The notes below the pieces were generated by a model. The model saw only the letters and a program-made list of their open reading frames with translations, was not told the DNA's origin and did no database searches. Made by a program: the position numbers and the translations under genes. Shown here piece by piece: positions 1 through 7,614 of a DNA stretch of 25,478 bases. The DNA lies in the IMG/VR virus record IMGVR_UViG_3300030007_000084, positions 1-25,478 of that record; one strand, written 5' to 3'. This DNA is from a virus. Each line of letters starts with the position of its first letter. The stretch's first letter is position 1.

Positions 1-402
1 AATCCATTGTTCTATGACGCCACGGTGATCGCTGCTGTCAACGCTGCCACGGCGCTGCTCAACTCCGGGTTCCTCAAGATCTACTCGGGCAGCCAGCCGG
101 CGCTCGACGGCTCCGTGACCGGCACCCTGCTGGCCACGCTCACCTTCGGCGCCACGGCGTTCGCCACCGCCTCGGCCTCGGCCGGCACCGTGACCGCCAC
201 CGCCAACTCCATCGGCAGCGCCACCGCCGCGGCCACGAACACCGCCGGTTACTTCGTGCTGGTCAAGTCCGACAACTCCACCGTCGGCGCCAGCGGCTCC
301 GTCGGCACCTCGGGCGCCGACCTGAACATGAACTCCACGTCCATCAGTTCGGGCGCGACCGTGTCGTGCTCGGCCTTCACCATCACCGAACCGCAGACCT
401 AG
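1..402 (+). CDS. Small capsid-region phage protein, 5' end cut by window
   Basis: The frame is open from base 1 and ends at a TAG at 400-402. The only in-window start near the edge is a TTG at 7, so the true start probably lies just outside. The product is rich in Ala, Thr, Ser and Gly and carries LKIYSG, GTLLATLTF and VGTSGADLNMNSTSI. These match a phage family usually encoded just downstream of the major capsid gene, with the pattern IY.G..P, GTLLA.L.F and GTSGADLN. The family is beta-rich, about 120-140 residues, and of unproven function; capsid decoration or another structural role is often assumed. Its place ahead of the head-tail connector genes fits. Confidence 0.75.
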   Translation, partial: NPLFYDATVIAAVNAATALLNSGFLKIYSGSQPALDGSVTGTLLATLTFGATAFATASASAGTVTATANSIGSATAAATNTAGYFVLVKSDNSTVGASGSVGTSGADLNMNSTSISSGATVSCSAFTITEPQT

Positions 403-524
403 CCGTGGGCGTCGCGTGGTCCTGGCCGTACAAGCCGCCACCGTGCCAGCACGGCGAAGTTCTGAACGAACTCAAGGCCATCCGGGCGGTGCTCGCCCGG
501 ATAGAGACAAGGGAGATCAAGATC

Positions 525-752
525 ATGTCCGACCAGGCACAGCTTGACGCCGACGCGCAGACCATCGAAGTGGACGTGACCGAGATCAACACCGGGCTCG
601 GCCAGGTGCAGACCGCGCTGGCGGCGCTTGAGCAGGCCAACCCCGGCCTGGACTTCACCGCCGTGAACACCGCGCTGTCCGACCTCGGCAACTCGGCCGC
701 TGCCGTCGCTGCTGCCGGATCCTCGGCACCGCAGCCGCCCGCTTCGAGCTAG
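525..752 (+). CDS. Small helical phage protein
   Basis: The ATG at 525 has a GGGAG about 9 bases upstream and opens a 75-residue acidic protein beginning MSDQAQLDADAQTIEVDVTE. It has coiled-coil-like helix to about residue 45 and an Ala/Pro-rich tail. Small proteins of this kind are common between capsid and connector genes of actinophages; their role is unknown. The same frame extends upstream to a GTG at 405, adding 40 residues that also look coding (ELKAIRAVLARIETREIKI continues the helix). That start has no clear ribosome binding site and lies 3 bases past the previous stop, so a longer 115-residue form is possible. Confidence 0.65.
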   Translation: MSDQAQLDADAQTIEVDVTEINTGLGQVQTALAALEQANPGLDFTAVNTALSDLGNSAAAVAAAGSSAPQPPASS

Positions 753-789
753 CTAGGGCAGGCAGCACCGGACCCCGGAGGGAGGGAAT

Positions 790-1002
790 GTGACCGGCGG
801 CGGCTGGTGGGCACTCGATTCAGTCCTCAAGGAAGCGGCTGCGTACGAGACCTATTACCGCTCGCAGCCGCCGGTCGCCTGCCCGAGGGACGGGCAGCCG
901 CTGACGAACGGGCCACCGCAGGCATCGGCGGTTCTGTTCTGCCGGTTCTGCGGCTGGGAGTACCCGCAGGACTACGACGCGGACACGATGTCCGGCATCT
1001 GA
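790..1002 (+). CDS. Small Cys-rich (zinc-ribbon-like) phage protein
   Basis: The GTG start at 790 lies 3-4 bases after a strong purine run (ggagggaggga); the overlapping ATG at 788 is followed at once by TGA, so GTG must be used. The 70-residue product has CPRDG near residue 31 and CRFCGWEYP near residue 51, so three to four Cys could bind metal. Short proteins with a CP.DG...C..CGW pattern are frequent in actinophage structural operons, between capsid and head-tail connector genes. A structural or assembly role is only inferred from this position. Confidence 0.75.
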   Translation: MTGGGWWALDSVLKEAAAYETYYRSQPPVACPRDGQPLTNGPPQASAVLFCRFCGWEYPQDYDADTMSGI

Positions 1003-1073
1003 CAACCGAATAGCTCAGCAAGCCAATCCCACGGCCGCAGTTCCGGCCGACGCCAGGAAAGCAAGGGACAGGA

Positions 1074-2135
1074 ATGGCGGTTTACCTGCCCGCATACTGT
1101 TCGCGCGAGGACGTAAAAAGCGCGAGCGACATGTTGCAGACAGCGGACTACAACGCGCATATCGACAGCGCGATCCAGTCCGCTACTGACGACGTGAACC
1201 GCCTCTGCCACCGCCGGTTCTACAACGTGGACACCACGGCTTACTGGGACTGGCCCAACTACCAGTACGCGCTGCCGTGGCGGATCTGGTTCGATGAGCG
1301 GGAACTGGCCGACACCACCGTCAACGTTCCCGTGGTCACGTCCGGGGGCGTCGTCATCCCGGCTAACCAGATTTTCTGGGGGCCGTGGAACTACAGCCCG
1401 CCGTTCACCTTCATCGAACTGGACCGCTCCACCGCGGCCGGGTTCGGCGTCGGCGACACCCCGCAGCGGGACGTGGCCATTACCGGCACCTTCGGGTTCT
1501 GGATCAAGTCACGGCCGGCCGGGGCGCTGGCAGTCCTCGCGGGATCCGGCGACGCCACCGTGACCGTTACCGACGGCTCCGTGACCGGCGTCGGCGACAC
1601 CATCACCATCGACTCCGAGCGGCTGCTTGTCAGCGATAAGGCGTATGCCGACACCGGCCAGGCGCAGATAGGCGCCGGGTGTACCACGGACAGCGCGGGC
1701 GACAACATCCTGCTAGTGGGCACCGGGGCGGACATCCACGCCGGGGAACTGCTGCAACTCGACGCCGAAGTGATGCTGGCCACCAGCGTGACCGGCAACA
1801 ACGTGGCCGTGATCCGGTCCTACGACGGCACCAGACTCGCCACCCACACCGCAGCCGAGGTTTACGCCGCCCGGCTGCTGACCGTGCTGCGCGGCGAGTT
1901 CGGCACCACCGCAGCCAGCCACGCCGTCAACGCCACCGCCACGGCGCTGCTGGTCCCGCCGGCCGTGCGTGAACTGGCCATCGCCTACAGCCAGGTGTAC
2001 GTGGCGCAGAAGTCCAGCGCATACGCCAGGGCACTCGCCGAGGGCACGTCAGCAGTGCCCGGCCAGGGCCTGCCGTCGATAGAGGACAGGGTTCGCACCG
2101 CCTACGGGCGCAAAGCACGTCAGCGGGTGGTCTAG
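1074..2135 (+). CDS. Head-tail adaptor (connector) protein
   Basis: 353 residues from an ATG preceded by aaggga. The N-terminal about 120 residues (YCSREDVKSA, then helices with DDVNRLCHRRFY and a Trp/Tyr-rich strand) resemble the gp6-like head-tail adaptor fold, which docks below the portal. The last about 70 residues (VRELAIAYSQVYVAQKSSAY and an Arg-rich tail) look like the C-terminal adaptor helices. Between about residues 150 and 290 lies a beta-rich Thr/Val/Gly stretch with two related units, VIRSYDGTRLATH and VLRGEFGTTAASH. This makes the protein longer than a simple adaptor. The stop abuts the ATG of the next gene. The assignment rests on motif pattern and order after capsid-region genes. 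Confidence 0.75.
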   Translation: MAVYLPAYCSREDVKSASDMLQTADYNAHIDSAIQSATDDVNRLCHRRFYNVDTTAYWDWPNYQYALPWRIWFDERELADTTVNVPVVTSGGVVIPANQIFWGPWNYSPPFTFIELDRSTAAGFGVGDTPQRDVAITGTFGFWIKSRPAGALAVLAGSGDATVTVTDGSVTGVGDTITIDSERLLVSDKAYADTGQAQIGAGCTTDSAGDNILLVGTGADIHAGELLQLDAEVMLATSVTGNNVAVIRSYDGTRLATHTAAEVYAARLLTVLRGEFGTTAASHAVNATATALLVPPAVRELAIAYSQVYVAQKSSAYARALAEGTSAVPGQGLPSIEDRVRTAYGRKARQRVV

Positions 2136-2561
2136 ATGGCCCGCGTGAAGTGCTCCGGGCCGATCTTCGACGGCACGGCTGAGAGGGCCTGTAACAGGGG
2201 CGTGGACGCCATCCGGGCGAAGCTAGCGGAGGAAGGCGCGCGGCTGGCAGCGGCCACCCTGGCGGCGTCCATACGGCGTGAGCGCACCGGGCACGCCGTC
2301 CGCTCCGTGACCACCACGGGCAAGTCCCGGATCTACCAGACCGGCAAGTACTCGATGCCGATCGTCGTGGACCGGGACGAGACGGTGGTCACGATGGACC
2401 TGGCCACTTACGGGCCCTGGCTCGAAGGCACCGGCAGCCGGAACCTCACCACCCGGTTCAAGGGCTACGGCAGTTTCCGCCGGGCCGGCCAGGTGCTCGA
2501 CGGCATGGCCGAGGGCATCGCAGAGGACACGTTCGGGCCGTACGTCCGGGAGATGCAATGA
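2136..2561 (+). CDS. HK97-gp10-like head-tail connector / tail component
   Basis: A 141-residue basic protein whose ATG follows directly on the TAG of the adaptor gene, implying coupled translation. Its helical N-terminal half (ACNRGVDAIRAKLAEEGARL) is followed by RTGHAVRSV and a beta segment ending YGPWLEGTGSRN. The YG.WLEGTGSRN motif is typical of HK97-gp10-like and related proteins that sit at the head-tail junction. Size and order, after the adaptor and before the tail terminator, match. The stop overlaps the next start as ATGA. Confidence 0.75.
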   Translation: MARVKCSGPIFDGTAERACNRGVDAIRAKLAEEGARLAAATLAASIRRERTGHAVRSVTTTGKSRIYQTGKYSMPIVVDRDETVVTMDLATYGPWLEGTGSRNLTTRFKGYGSFRRAGQVLDGMAEGIAEDTFGPYVREMQ

Positions 2562-3841
2562 CCTGGACGTACGCGGGCGAGTGGACCGGGGACATCCTCT
2601 ATCAGTCGAAGGGCACCGTCTCGAACGTGCCCGTGGCCATCACGAAGCCGGACACCACGGCGGCGACGCTCTACACCGACGCCAGCAAGGGCACCGCGCT
2701 CGGCTCCAACTCGGTGAACACCGACGCCTATGGCAACCTGGCATTCTTCGCCGACCCCGGCACCTACACCTGCACCGTGCCGACGGGCGGCTCATTCCCG
2801 GCCGTGGTCGCGATCTCACCGCTTGAGTTCGTGGCGGACATTGGCGACGGCGGCGGCGTTACCTCGGTCAACACGCAGACCGGCGTAGTGGTCCTCACCG
2901 CTGCCGAGGTAGGCGCCGACGCCTCGGGGGCCGCCAGCACGGCTCAGTCCAACGCTGAGACGTTCGCCACCGCTGCCGTGACCGCAGCCGTGGCCACCGA
3001 GACAAGCCGCGCGGAAGCAGCCGAGGCCACGCTGACGACCTCGGCCAGCACCAACGCCACCGCCATCGGCGCGGAGACATCCAGGGCGGAAACAGCCGAG
3101 GGGCTGAAAGCACCGCTGGCCAGTCCGACGTTCACCGGCACCCCGGCCGCGCCGACGGCGGTGGCGCTCACCAGCACCACGCAGCTGGCGACTACCGCCT
3201 ACACGGACAACGCCGTCGGCGTGGAGGCATCGCGCGCGCAGACGGCCGAGGCGCTGGCGCTGCCCAAGGCCGGCGGCACCATGTCCGGCGTGATCGCGAT
3301 GGGCGCGCATAAGATCACGGGCGGCGCGGCTGCGACTGCGGGCACGGATATCCCGATCTACAGCCAGACCGCGGCAGGCGGCACGATCGTCTCCGGGCAA
3401 TACCTGTGCACGCCTACTTCTTATGCACCTGGCACCCTGACGTCGCTGTCCACCTCGTCGGCGACGCTCGCCGCCGTGTCCAGCGCCAGCGTGAACACCG
3501 GCAGCTTCGCCGCGCCGCCGTCCGGCAGCGTAACGGTCAGCGTCACCTGCACCGCCGTGCCGCCCGCGAACGTGATCTACGCGTTCGCGCTCGCCGCGCA
3601 CGGCACCGTCACCCCCGTCGTCGGCAACGTGATCACCGGGGAGGTAAGCTCGGCGAACGCCCGTAACCCGCTGCAGATGCAGTTCCTCGTCACCGGCCTC
3701 ACCCCGGCCACGTCTTACAACTTCGACCTGCTGTTCGCCACCGCGTCGTCCACGATGACCGTCCCCGCAATCGGGCAGACCTCCGTGACGCCCACCGCGA
3801 CCGTCGGCGCCCCCGTGCTCATGTCCGTCCAGGCGGTCTAG
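2558..3841 (+). CDS. Tail-fibre-like / virion fibre protein
   Basis: 427 residues; the ATG overlaps the previous stop by 4 bases. The N-terminal about 90 residues form a beta domain (VPVAITKPDTTAATLYTDAS). Then comes VTSVNTQTGVVVLTAAEVGA, a linker seen in many phage fibres. After it are helical units, ETSRAEAAEATL, ETSRAETAEGL and EASRAQTAEAL, the typical fibre repeat LAPLASPTFTGTPAAPTA, and a C-terminal beta domain from about residue 280. Such architecture means a trimeric fibre. Its place between connector genes, not after the tape measure, is unusual for a tail fibre, so a capsid- or neck-attached fibre is also possible. Host binding is inferred. Confidence 0.75.
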   Translation: MTWTYAGEWTGDILYQSKGTVSNVPVAITKPDTTAATLYTDASKGTALGSNSVNTDAYGNLAFFADPGTYTCTVPTGGSFPAVVAISPLEFVADIGDGGGVTSVNTQTGVVVLTAAEVGADASGAASTAQSNAETFATAAVTAAVATETSRAEAAEATLTTSASTNATAIGAETSRAETAEGLKAPLASPTFTGTPAAPTAVALTSTTQLATTAYTDNAVGVEASRAQTAEALALPKAGGTMSGVIAMGAHKITGGAAATAGTDIPIYSQTAAGGTIVSGQYLCTPTSYAPGTLTSLSTSSATLAAVSSASVNTGSFAAPPSGSVTVSVTCTAVPPANVIYAFALAAHGTVTPVVGNVITGEVSSANARNPLQMQFLVTGLTPATSYNFDLLFATASSTMTVPAIGQTSVTPTATVGAPVLMSVQAV

Positions 3842-4176
3842 TGCCTGCCTGCCGCCGCGCCTCTGCCTGCAAGTTCGCGTACACCACCGACGACACCCGC
3901 GTGCCGCCGTCCGCCGGCGTGCTGTCCGTGGCATCAGTGACCGGCTACCCGACCACGGGCGCGCTGGCGGTCGCGGCGTCCGGCTCGACGCTCGCGCGGG
4001 TCACCTATACCGGCGTCAGCGGCAGCACCTTCACCGGCTGCGCTTACGTGTCCGGCTCGGCCACCGGGACCGTGGCCACCGGCAACGCGGTCACGAACGC
4101 GGCGCTGCCGGCGTCCATCACCCCGTCTGGCAACAGCCTGTCTGGTGCTTACGGGATCTGGGCGGGTGGTAGCTGA
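3841..4176 (+). CDS. Small beta-rich virion protein
   Basis: 111 residues from a GTG that overlaps the previous TAG by one base; its stop in turn overlaps the next ATG by one base, so it sits inside a coupled chain. The first about 20 residues are basic with two Cys. The rest is Val/Thr/Gly/Ser-rich, with VLSVASVTGYPTTGALAVA and VTYTGVSGSTFTGCAYVSGS. That pattern (strand, small loop, VTYTG..G.TFTGC) is common in phage structural proteins as a small beta module. No enzymatic motif is seen. It may be a companion of the fibre-like protein upstream. Confidence 0.6.
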   Translation: MPACRRASACKFAYTTDDTRVPPSAGVLSVASVTGYPTTGALAVAASGSTLARVTYTGVSGSTFTGCAYVSGSATGTVATGNAVTNAALPASITPSGNSLSGAYGIWAGGS

Positions 4177-4676
4177 TGCCAGTCATCCCCGACCCGCCAT
4201 ACGTCAACCCCGGGTTCAACCAGGCCGCCGTGGGCGCGCTGACGGACAACCTCGTCAGCATCGCCATGCGGCTCAACGTGTTCCGCTCGGTGAACACCCA
4301 TGAGCCGAAGGCAGCACCCGGGACCGGGCTGCGGCTGGCCATCTGGGCGCAGTCAATCGAGCCGATCGGCCTGGCCTCGGGCCTGGCCAGCACGTCCGGT
4401 TACGTCGTGTTCAGCGCGCGGGCGTACGGCAACATGCTCGCCAAGCCAGAGGACGAGATAGACCCGCGCATGGTCACCGCGATGACGACGCTGATGGGCG
4501 CCTACTCCGCAGACTTCACCCTCGGCGGCACCGTGCGGAACATTGACCTGCTCGGCGAGTACGGCCAGAAGCTGACCGCGCAGGCCGGTTACATCACGAT
4601 CGACTCGCACATGTACCGGATTTTCACGCTGACGATTCCGTGCATCGTCAGCGACATGTGGCAGCAGGTGAGCTAG
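4176..4676 (+). CDS. Tail terminator / tail completion-like protein
   Basis: 166 residues, with the ATG overlapping the previous TGA by one base. Characteristic stretches are FRSVNTHEPKAAPG, IWAQSIEPI, YGNMLAKPEDEIDPRM, MGAYSADFTLGGTVRNIDL and a C-terminal VSDMWQQ. These recur in a conserved Streptomyces phage and prophage family found between connector and tail-tube genes. By position it should be the neck or tail-terminator protein that caps the tail tube and joins it to the head. The family is recognised from memory of its motifs, not from a search. Confidence 0.7.
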   Translation: MPVIPDPPYVNPGFNQAAVGALTDNLVSIAMRLNVFRSVNTHEPKAAPGTGLRLAIWAQSIEPIGLASGLASTSGYVVFSARAYGNMLAKPEDEIDPRMVTAMTTLMGAYSADFTLGGTVRNIDLLGEYGQKLTAQAGYITIDSHMYRIFTLTIPCIVSDMWQQVS

Positions 4677-4679
4677 CCC

Positions 4680-4943
4680 ATGAACGGCACCCTCAAAGAC
4701 CTGTTCGGCCCGGGGACGTGGGGCACGGGCGGGAACCTCGTGGCCTGGATCCTCTGCGGGCTGCTCGCCGGCCTCTGGCTGCGGGCGAAGCTCCGGGCAC
4801 AGGCAGCGCTGGCGCGACTCCACCACCAGCAGGCCACAGATCAGCGGCAGGAACACCACGACGCCGCGATGGCGCAGGCGCAGGAACACCACGACGCAAC
4901 GCAGCAGCACATCACCGTGACATCAGGGAAGGCAGCGAGATGA
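4680..4943 (+). CDS. Small membrane protein with His-rich coiled-coil tail
   Basis: 87 residues. After a short N-terminus (LFGPGTWGTGG) there is one clear membrane helix, NLVAWILCGLLAGLWLRAK, then a charged helix with the repeated units HHQQ, QEHHDAAMAQA and QEHHDATQQH. Single-TM proteins of this design occur in actinophage late operons. The role is unknown; a membrane-attached accessory to virion assembly or lysis is conceivable. The stop overlaps the start of the following tail gene (ATGA). Confidence 0.7.
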   Translation: MNGTLKDLFGPGTWGTGGNLVAWILCGLLAGLWLRAKLRAQAALARLHHQQATDQRQEHHDAAMAQAQEHHDATQQHITVTSGKAAR

Positions 4944-5692
4944 CCGCAGGGAAGATGAGCGGGCTTGGTGACAATTTCTACATCGGCGGCTATGACCTGT
5001 CCGGCGACGTGTCCGCGCTGACGCAGATCAGCGGCGGGCCGGCCGCGCTCGACGTGACCGGCATCAAGCAGTCGGCTAACAGCCGCATCGGCGGGCTGCG
5101 CGACGGCGACATGCAGTTCACCACGTTTTTCGAGCACGCCGCCACCGGGCAGGGCACCGAGCACAACGCGCTGTCAGGGCTGCCGCGCTCGGACACGATC
5201 GCCAGCTACTTCCGCGGCACGACCCTGCTGAACCCGTGCGCGTCGTGCAACGGCTTGCAACTCAACTACGACCCGACCCGCGACGCCGCCGGCAACCTGA
5301 CGATGGCCGTGGAAGTGCAGGCCGACAGCTTCGGGCTTGAGTGGGGCGTCCAGCTAACCGCAGGGCTGCGGGCGGACACCACGGCCACCACGGGCGCGTT
5401 CGTGGATGACAACGGCGCCGCTTCGTCGTTCGGGGCGCAGGCGTACGTGCAGCTGATCGCCTTCACCGGAACCAGCGTGACCGTCGATATCAACCATGCG
5501 ACGACCAGCGGCGGCACTTACACCACCCTGATGAGCACCACGGCCATGACGGCGATCGGCGCGCAGCGGCTGTCCGTGTCGAACGCCACGACCGTGGACC
5601 GCTATCTCGAAGTGACCACCGCCGGGACATTCACGGTGGCCACGTTCGCCGTCCACTGGACCCGTAACGCGCTCGCCGGGCAGGTGTTCTAG
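4940..5692 (+). CDS. Tail-tube-like (major tail) protein, long paralogue
   Basis: The ATG at 4940 overlaps the previous TGA, with ggaaggcagcgag upstream; the open frame extends further 5' but that part is antisense-like and overlaps real genes. 250 residues: GKMSGLGDNFYIGGYDLSGD at the N-terminus, then LDVTGIKQSANSRIGGLRDG, YFRGTTLLNP, FGLEWGVQLTAGLR and a C-terminal domain (about 150-250) with an Ig-like, Thr-rich look ending in HWTRNALAGQVF. The DVTG...S...R..GL.DG signature marks actinophage tail-tube proteins. Position just after the terminator fits the major tail protein. A second, shorter relative is encoded at 6759-7181. Confidence 0.75.
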   Translation: MTAGKMSGLGDNFYIGGYDLSGDVSALTQISGGPAALDVTGIKQSANSRIGGLRDGDMQFTTFFEHAATGQGTEHNALSGLPRSDTIASYFRGTTLLNPCASCNGLQLNYDPTRDAAGNLTMAVEVQADSFGLEWGVQLTAGLRADTTATTGAFVDDNGAASSFGAQAYVQLIAFTGTSVTVDINHATTSGGTYTTLMSTTAMTAIGAQRLSVSNATTVDRYLEVTTAGTFTVATFAVHWTRNALAGQVF

Positions 5693-6142
5693 ATGTCCCG
5701 CATCGTGCCCGTGCTCGGACCCGAGCATTACAAGTCCTACAGCTGGCAGCAGCCGCTAGTGACTCACTGGCGGGCGGTCACGTGCGAGGAAGCGCGGTGC
5801 GGCGCGTGGCGTGACGGGTGGGTCACGGTGGTGGACACGGCCACCGAACTCGGCCAGCGGCAGGCGGCTTTCATCCGGGCCGACCGCAGCCGCCAGCACC
5901 GCGAGGAACCATCAGGGACCTCGCTTGTCAGCTTCACGTTCCCGCCCGGCCAGCAGTTTTTCGCCGGATCGCCGAAGCACGAGCACCGCAAGCCGAAGGG
6001 TTACCCCCCGGTCCTGCTGGTGACCGGCGGGGACTGGCGGGGGAACCCGCGCAACATTCCCGTGACCGTCCACCGGACGGCCGAGGACTGGGTGGACGAC
6101 TTCGCCACCCATCAGGAAATGCTCGCCAGAGCACAACGATAG
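5693..6142 (+). CDS. Conserved actinophage tail-region protein
   Basis: 149 residues, ATG directly after the preceding TAG. It contains VTCEEARCGAWRDGWVTVVD, ATELGQRQAAFIRAD, FTFPPGQQFF and LVTGGDWRGNPRN. These form a recognisable family encoded beside tail-tube genes in Streptomyces phages. Two Cys in the VTCEEARC segment are the only metal-ligand candidates. Function is unknown; a minor tail component is likely from synteny. Downstream, an AGGAGA and a GTG (6151) stand where the next tail gene would normally start, but a minus-strand endonuclease gene now occupies the spot. Confidence 0.75.
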   Translation: MSRIVPVLGPEHYKSYSWQQPLVTHWRAVTCEEARCGAWRDGWVTVVDTATELGQRQAAFIRADRSRQHREEPSGTSLVSFTFPPGQQFFAGSPKHEHRKPKGYPPVLLVTGGDWRGNPRNIPVTVHRTAEDWVDDFATHQEMLARAQR

Positions 6143-6147
6143 GAGAT

Positions 6148-6714
6148 TCAGTGACGACCGTTCGGCCCGTAGTTCTCCCGGCGCTTAGCCCATCCACGGG
6201 CATACGCCTCGGGAGAGTTCGGCGTGGTCCGGTCCTCCTGGTTGGCCCGTTGCTCGGGCTTGGTAGCCCACCGGCAGTTTCCGGGCTCATAGTTCCCCTT
6301 GCCGTCCGGGTAGCGGTCAAGCGAGTAATCCAAGCTCGGACGTGGCCCCATGTCCCCAAGGAAGCTCTCGAAGTCGTGCCAGCGCTCGCAGACAATGATG
6401 CCCTTCCTGCCGTACTGGGGGAAAGAGGCATTGCGGCGGTCGTAACAGCGGCCGAGCATTGCGTGCCACGACGTGTAAGTGATCGTCCGGGACTGCCCGT
6501 GCCGGTAGCTGCTGGCCTGCTCACCCGTGTAGGACGCCAGCGCGGCTTTCGCTTCGTCCGTGTGGTGCTTGCCCTGCATCGGGTGATTCACGCGGCTGTT
6601 GTGCCCGGAGATGTAGAGACCCGACCGGCCGGGGCGTACCTCACCGGAGGTCATACCACCGCATCCGCAGGCGCATGGCCTGGGGTCCGTCTTCTTGTAT
6701 CCCATGTAATCCAT
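6148..6714 (-). CDS. HNH-type homing endonuclease
   Basis: Encoded antisense inside the late operon. The start is taken as the ATG at 6714 (188 residues); a second ATG lies at 6705 and a TTG extension reaches 6768, none with a good ribosome binding site. The N-terminus has a Cys cluster (CACGCGG) and YISGHNSR, a zinc-finger-like segment common in phage HNH enzymes. GKHHTDEAKAAL resembles a NUMOD3 DNA-binding motif. The C-terminal half has SWHAMLGRCYD, YGRKGIIVCERW and SLDRYPDGKGNYEPGNCRWA, the hallmark of the phage HNH family that nicks or cuts DNA. The antisense placement between tail genes fits a free-standing homing element. Confidence 0.85.
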   Translation of the reverse strand: MDYMGYKKTDPRPCACGCGGMTSGEVRPGRSGLYISGHNSRVNHPMQGKHHTDEAKAALASYTGEQASSYRHGQSRTITYTSWHAMLGRCYDRRNASFPQYGRKGIIVCERWHDFESFLGDMGPRPSLDYSLDRYPDGKGNYEPGNCRWATKPEQRANQEDRTTPNSPEAYARGWAKRRENYGPNGRH

Positions 6715-6758
6715 TGTATTGGGTTTGGCGGCACGCTGTCGGCCCACGTTGAAAGGAT

Positions 6759-7181
6759 GTGAGTCCAATTTCCGGGAAACTCTCAGGTCTGGGCGGCGCG
6801 GTGTCGGTTGCCGACGCCAGCAGTTCGGCGCAGCTCATCACCGACGACGTGACCAACTGGACCCTCTCGACCCCGCGCGCGGTGCAGGACGTGACCGGCG
6901 TCGGCAAGTCCGCTAACGAGCGGATCCTGCTGCTGGCCGACATCTCCGTGACCCTCAACGGCACGTTCGATGACGCCAGCAACATGAGCCACGCCGTGTT
7001 CTCCACCGTGACCTCCACTTCGGTCGCGCGGGCCGTGATCCTCACCCCCACCACCGACTCGGCGCACCTGCCGTTCAACTCGCTGTTCACCGACTACCAG
7101 CTGACCCGCGCGGCCACCGGGGAACTCACCTGGCAGGTGCCGGGCGTGCTGTCCGACGGCACCGTGCCGACGTGGGCCTGA
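6759..7181 (+). CDS. Tail-tube-like protein, short paralogue
   Basis: 140 residues from GTG 6759 (the overlapping ATG 6757 hits TGA at once). The purine run gaaagga ends only 1-2 bases before the start, so the spacing is poor. The sequence has SGKLSGLGGAV, VQDVTGVGKSANERILLLAD, VTLNGTFDDASNMSHAVF and LFTDYQLTRAATGELTWQVP with a DGTVPTWA end. This is the actinophage major tail (tube) protein pattern. It shares GK.SGLG and DVTG...SAN.R....D with the 250-residue protein at 4940. Being next to the chaperone genes, this one is the better candidate for the true tube subunit. Confidence 0.75.
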   Translation: MSPISGKLSGLGGAVSVADASSSAQLITDDVTNWTLSTPRAVQDVTGVGKSANERILLLADISVTLNGTFDDASNMSHAVFSTVTSTSVARAVILTPTTDSAHLPFNSLFTDYQLTRAATGELTWQVPGVLSDGTVPTWA

Positions 7182-7185
7182 TCCG

Positions 7186-7614
7186 GTGACCGGCAGCAAG
7201 CGGTTCCGCCGGGAACGGACGCTCTACCAGCTGCACTTCGAGGAACCAGAACTCGACGGCTTCGAGTGCGTCATGTCCGGGGTGTCACTCGATGCGTTTA
7301 TCGGCGTGTCGGCGCTGGCCGCCAAGCTCGAAACACCCGAGGGGCGCACCCAGGAGAACATCGAGGCGCAGTTCACGACGCTGGCGGGCTCAATGGTGTC
7401 GTGGAATCTCGATAACGACGACGGGCAGCCGGTCCCGTGCGATTACGAGGGCCTGCGGGTGCAGGACTTCGACTTCGTCATGAAGATCATGCAGGGCTGG
7501 ATGCAGGCACTGTCATCGGTCCCAAAAGCCTCGGAGAACGACTCACCCTCTGGCGAGATTTCCCCGGAGCGGTCTCTCGGATTGGCCGCCGTATCGACAA
7601 GCCGGGCGAGCTAG
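7186..7614 (+). CDS. Tail assembly chaperone G (unshifted product)
   Basis: 142 residues from GTG 7186. Motifs typical of actinophage G-type chaperones are LHFEEPELDGFE near the N-terminus, SMVSWNLDNDDGQPVPCDYE and LRVQDFDFVMKIMQGWMQAL. Such proteins coat the tape measure during tail assembly and are absent from the virion. Location between tail-tube and tape-measure genes is diagnostic. There is no clear ribosome binding site, and the start is 4 bases after the preceding stop, so coupling is likely. The last about 28 residues after the slippery site are low-complexity and differ from the shifted product. Confidence 0.85.
   Translation: MTGSKRFRRERTLYQLHFEEPELDGFECVMSGVSLDAFIGVSALAAKLETPEGRTQENIEAQFTTLAGSMVSWNLDNDDGQPVPCDYEGLRVQDFDFVMKIMQGWMQALSSVPKASENDSPSGEISPERSLGLAAVSTSRAS

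Noticed and set aside
2816-3934. 372-residue minus-strand open frame
   Set aside because: Exactly antisense to the fibre-like gene, Arg/Gly-rich, an artefact of G/C third positions.
5818-6762. 314-residue plus-strand open frame across the HNH region
   Set aside because: It overlaps the conserved tail-region protein in another frame and runs antisense to the HNH gene, whose motifs are clear; its protein has no domain-like composition.
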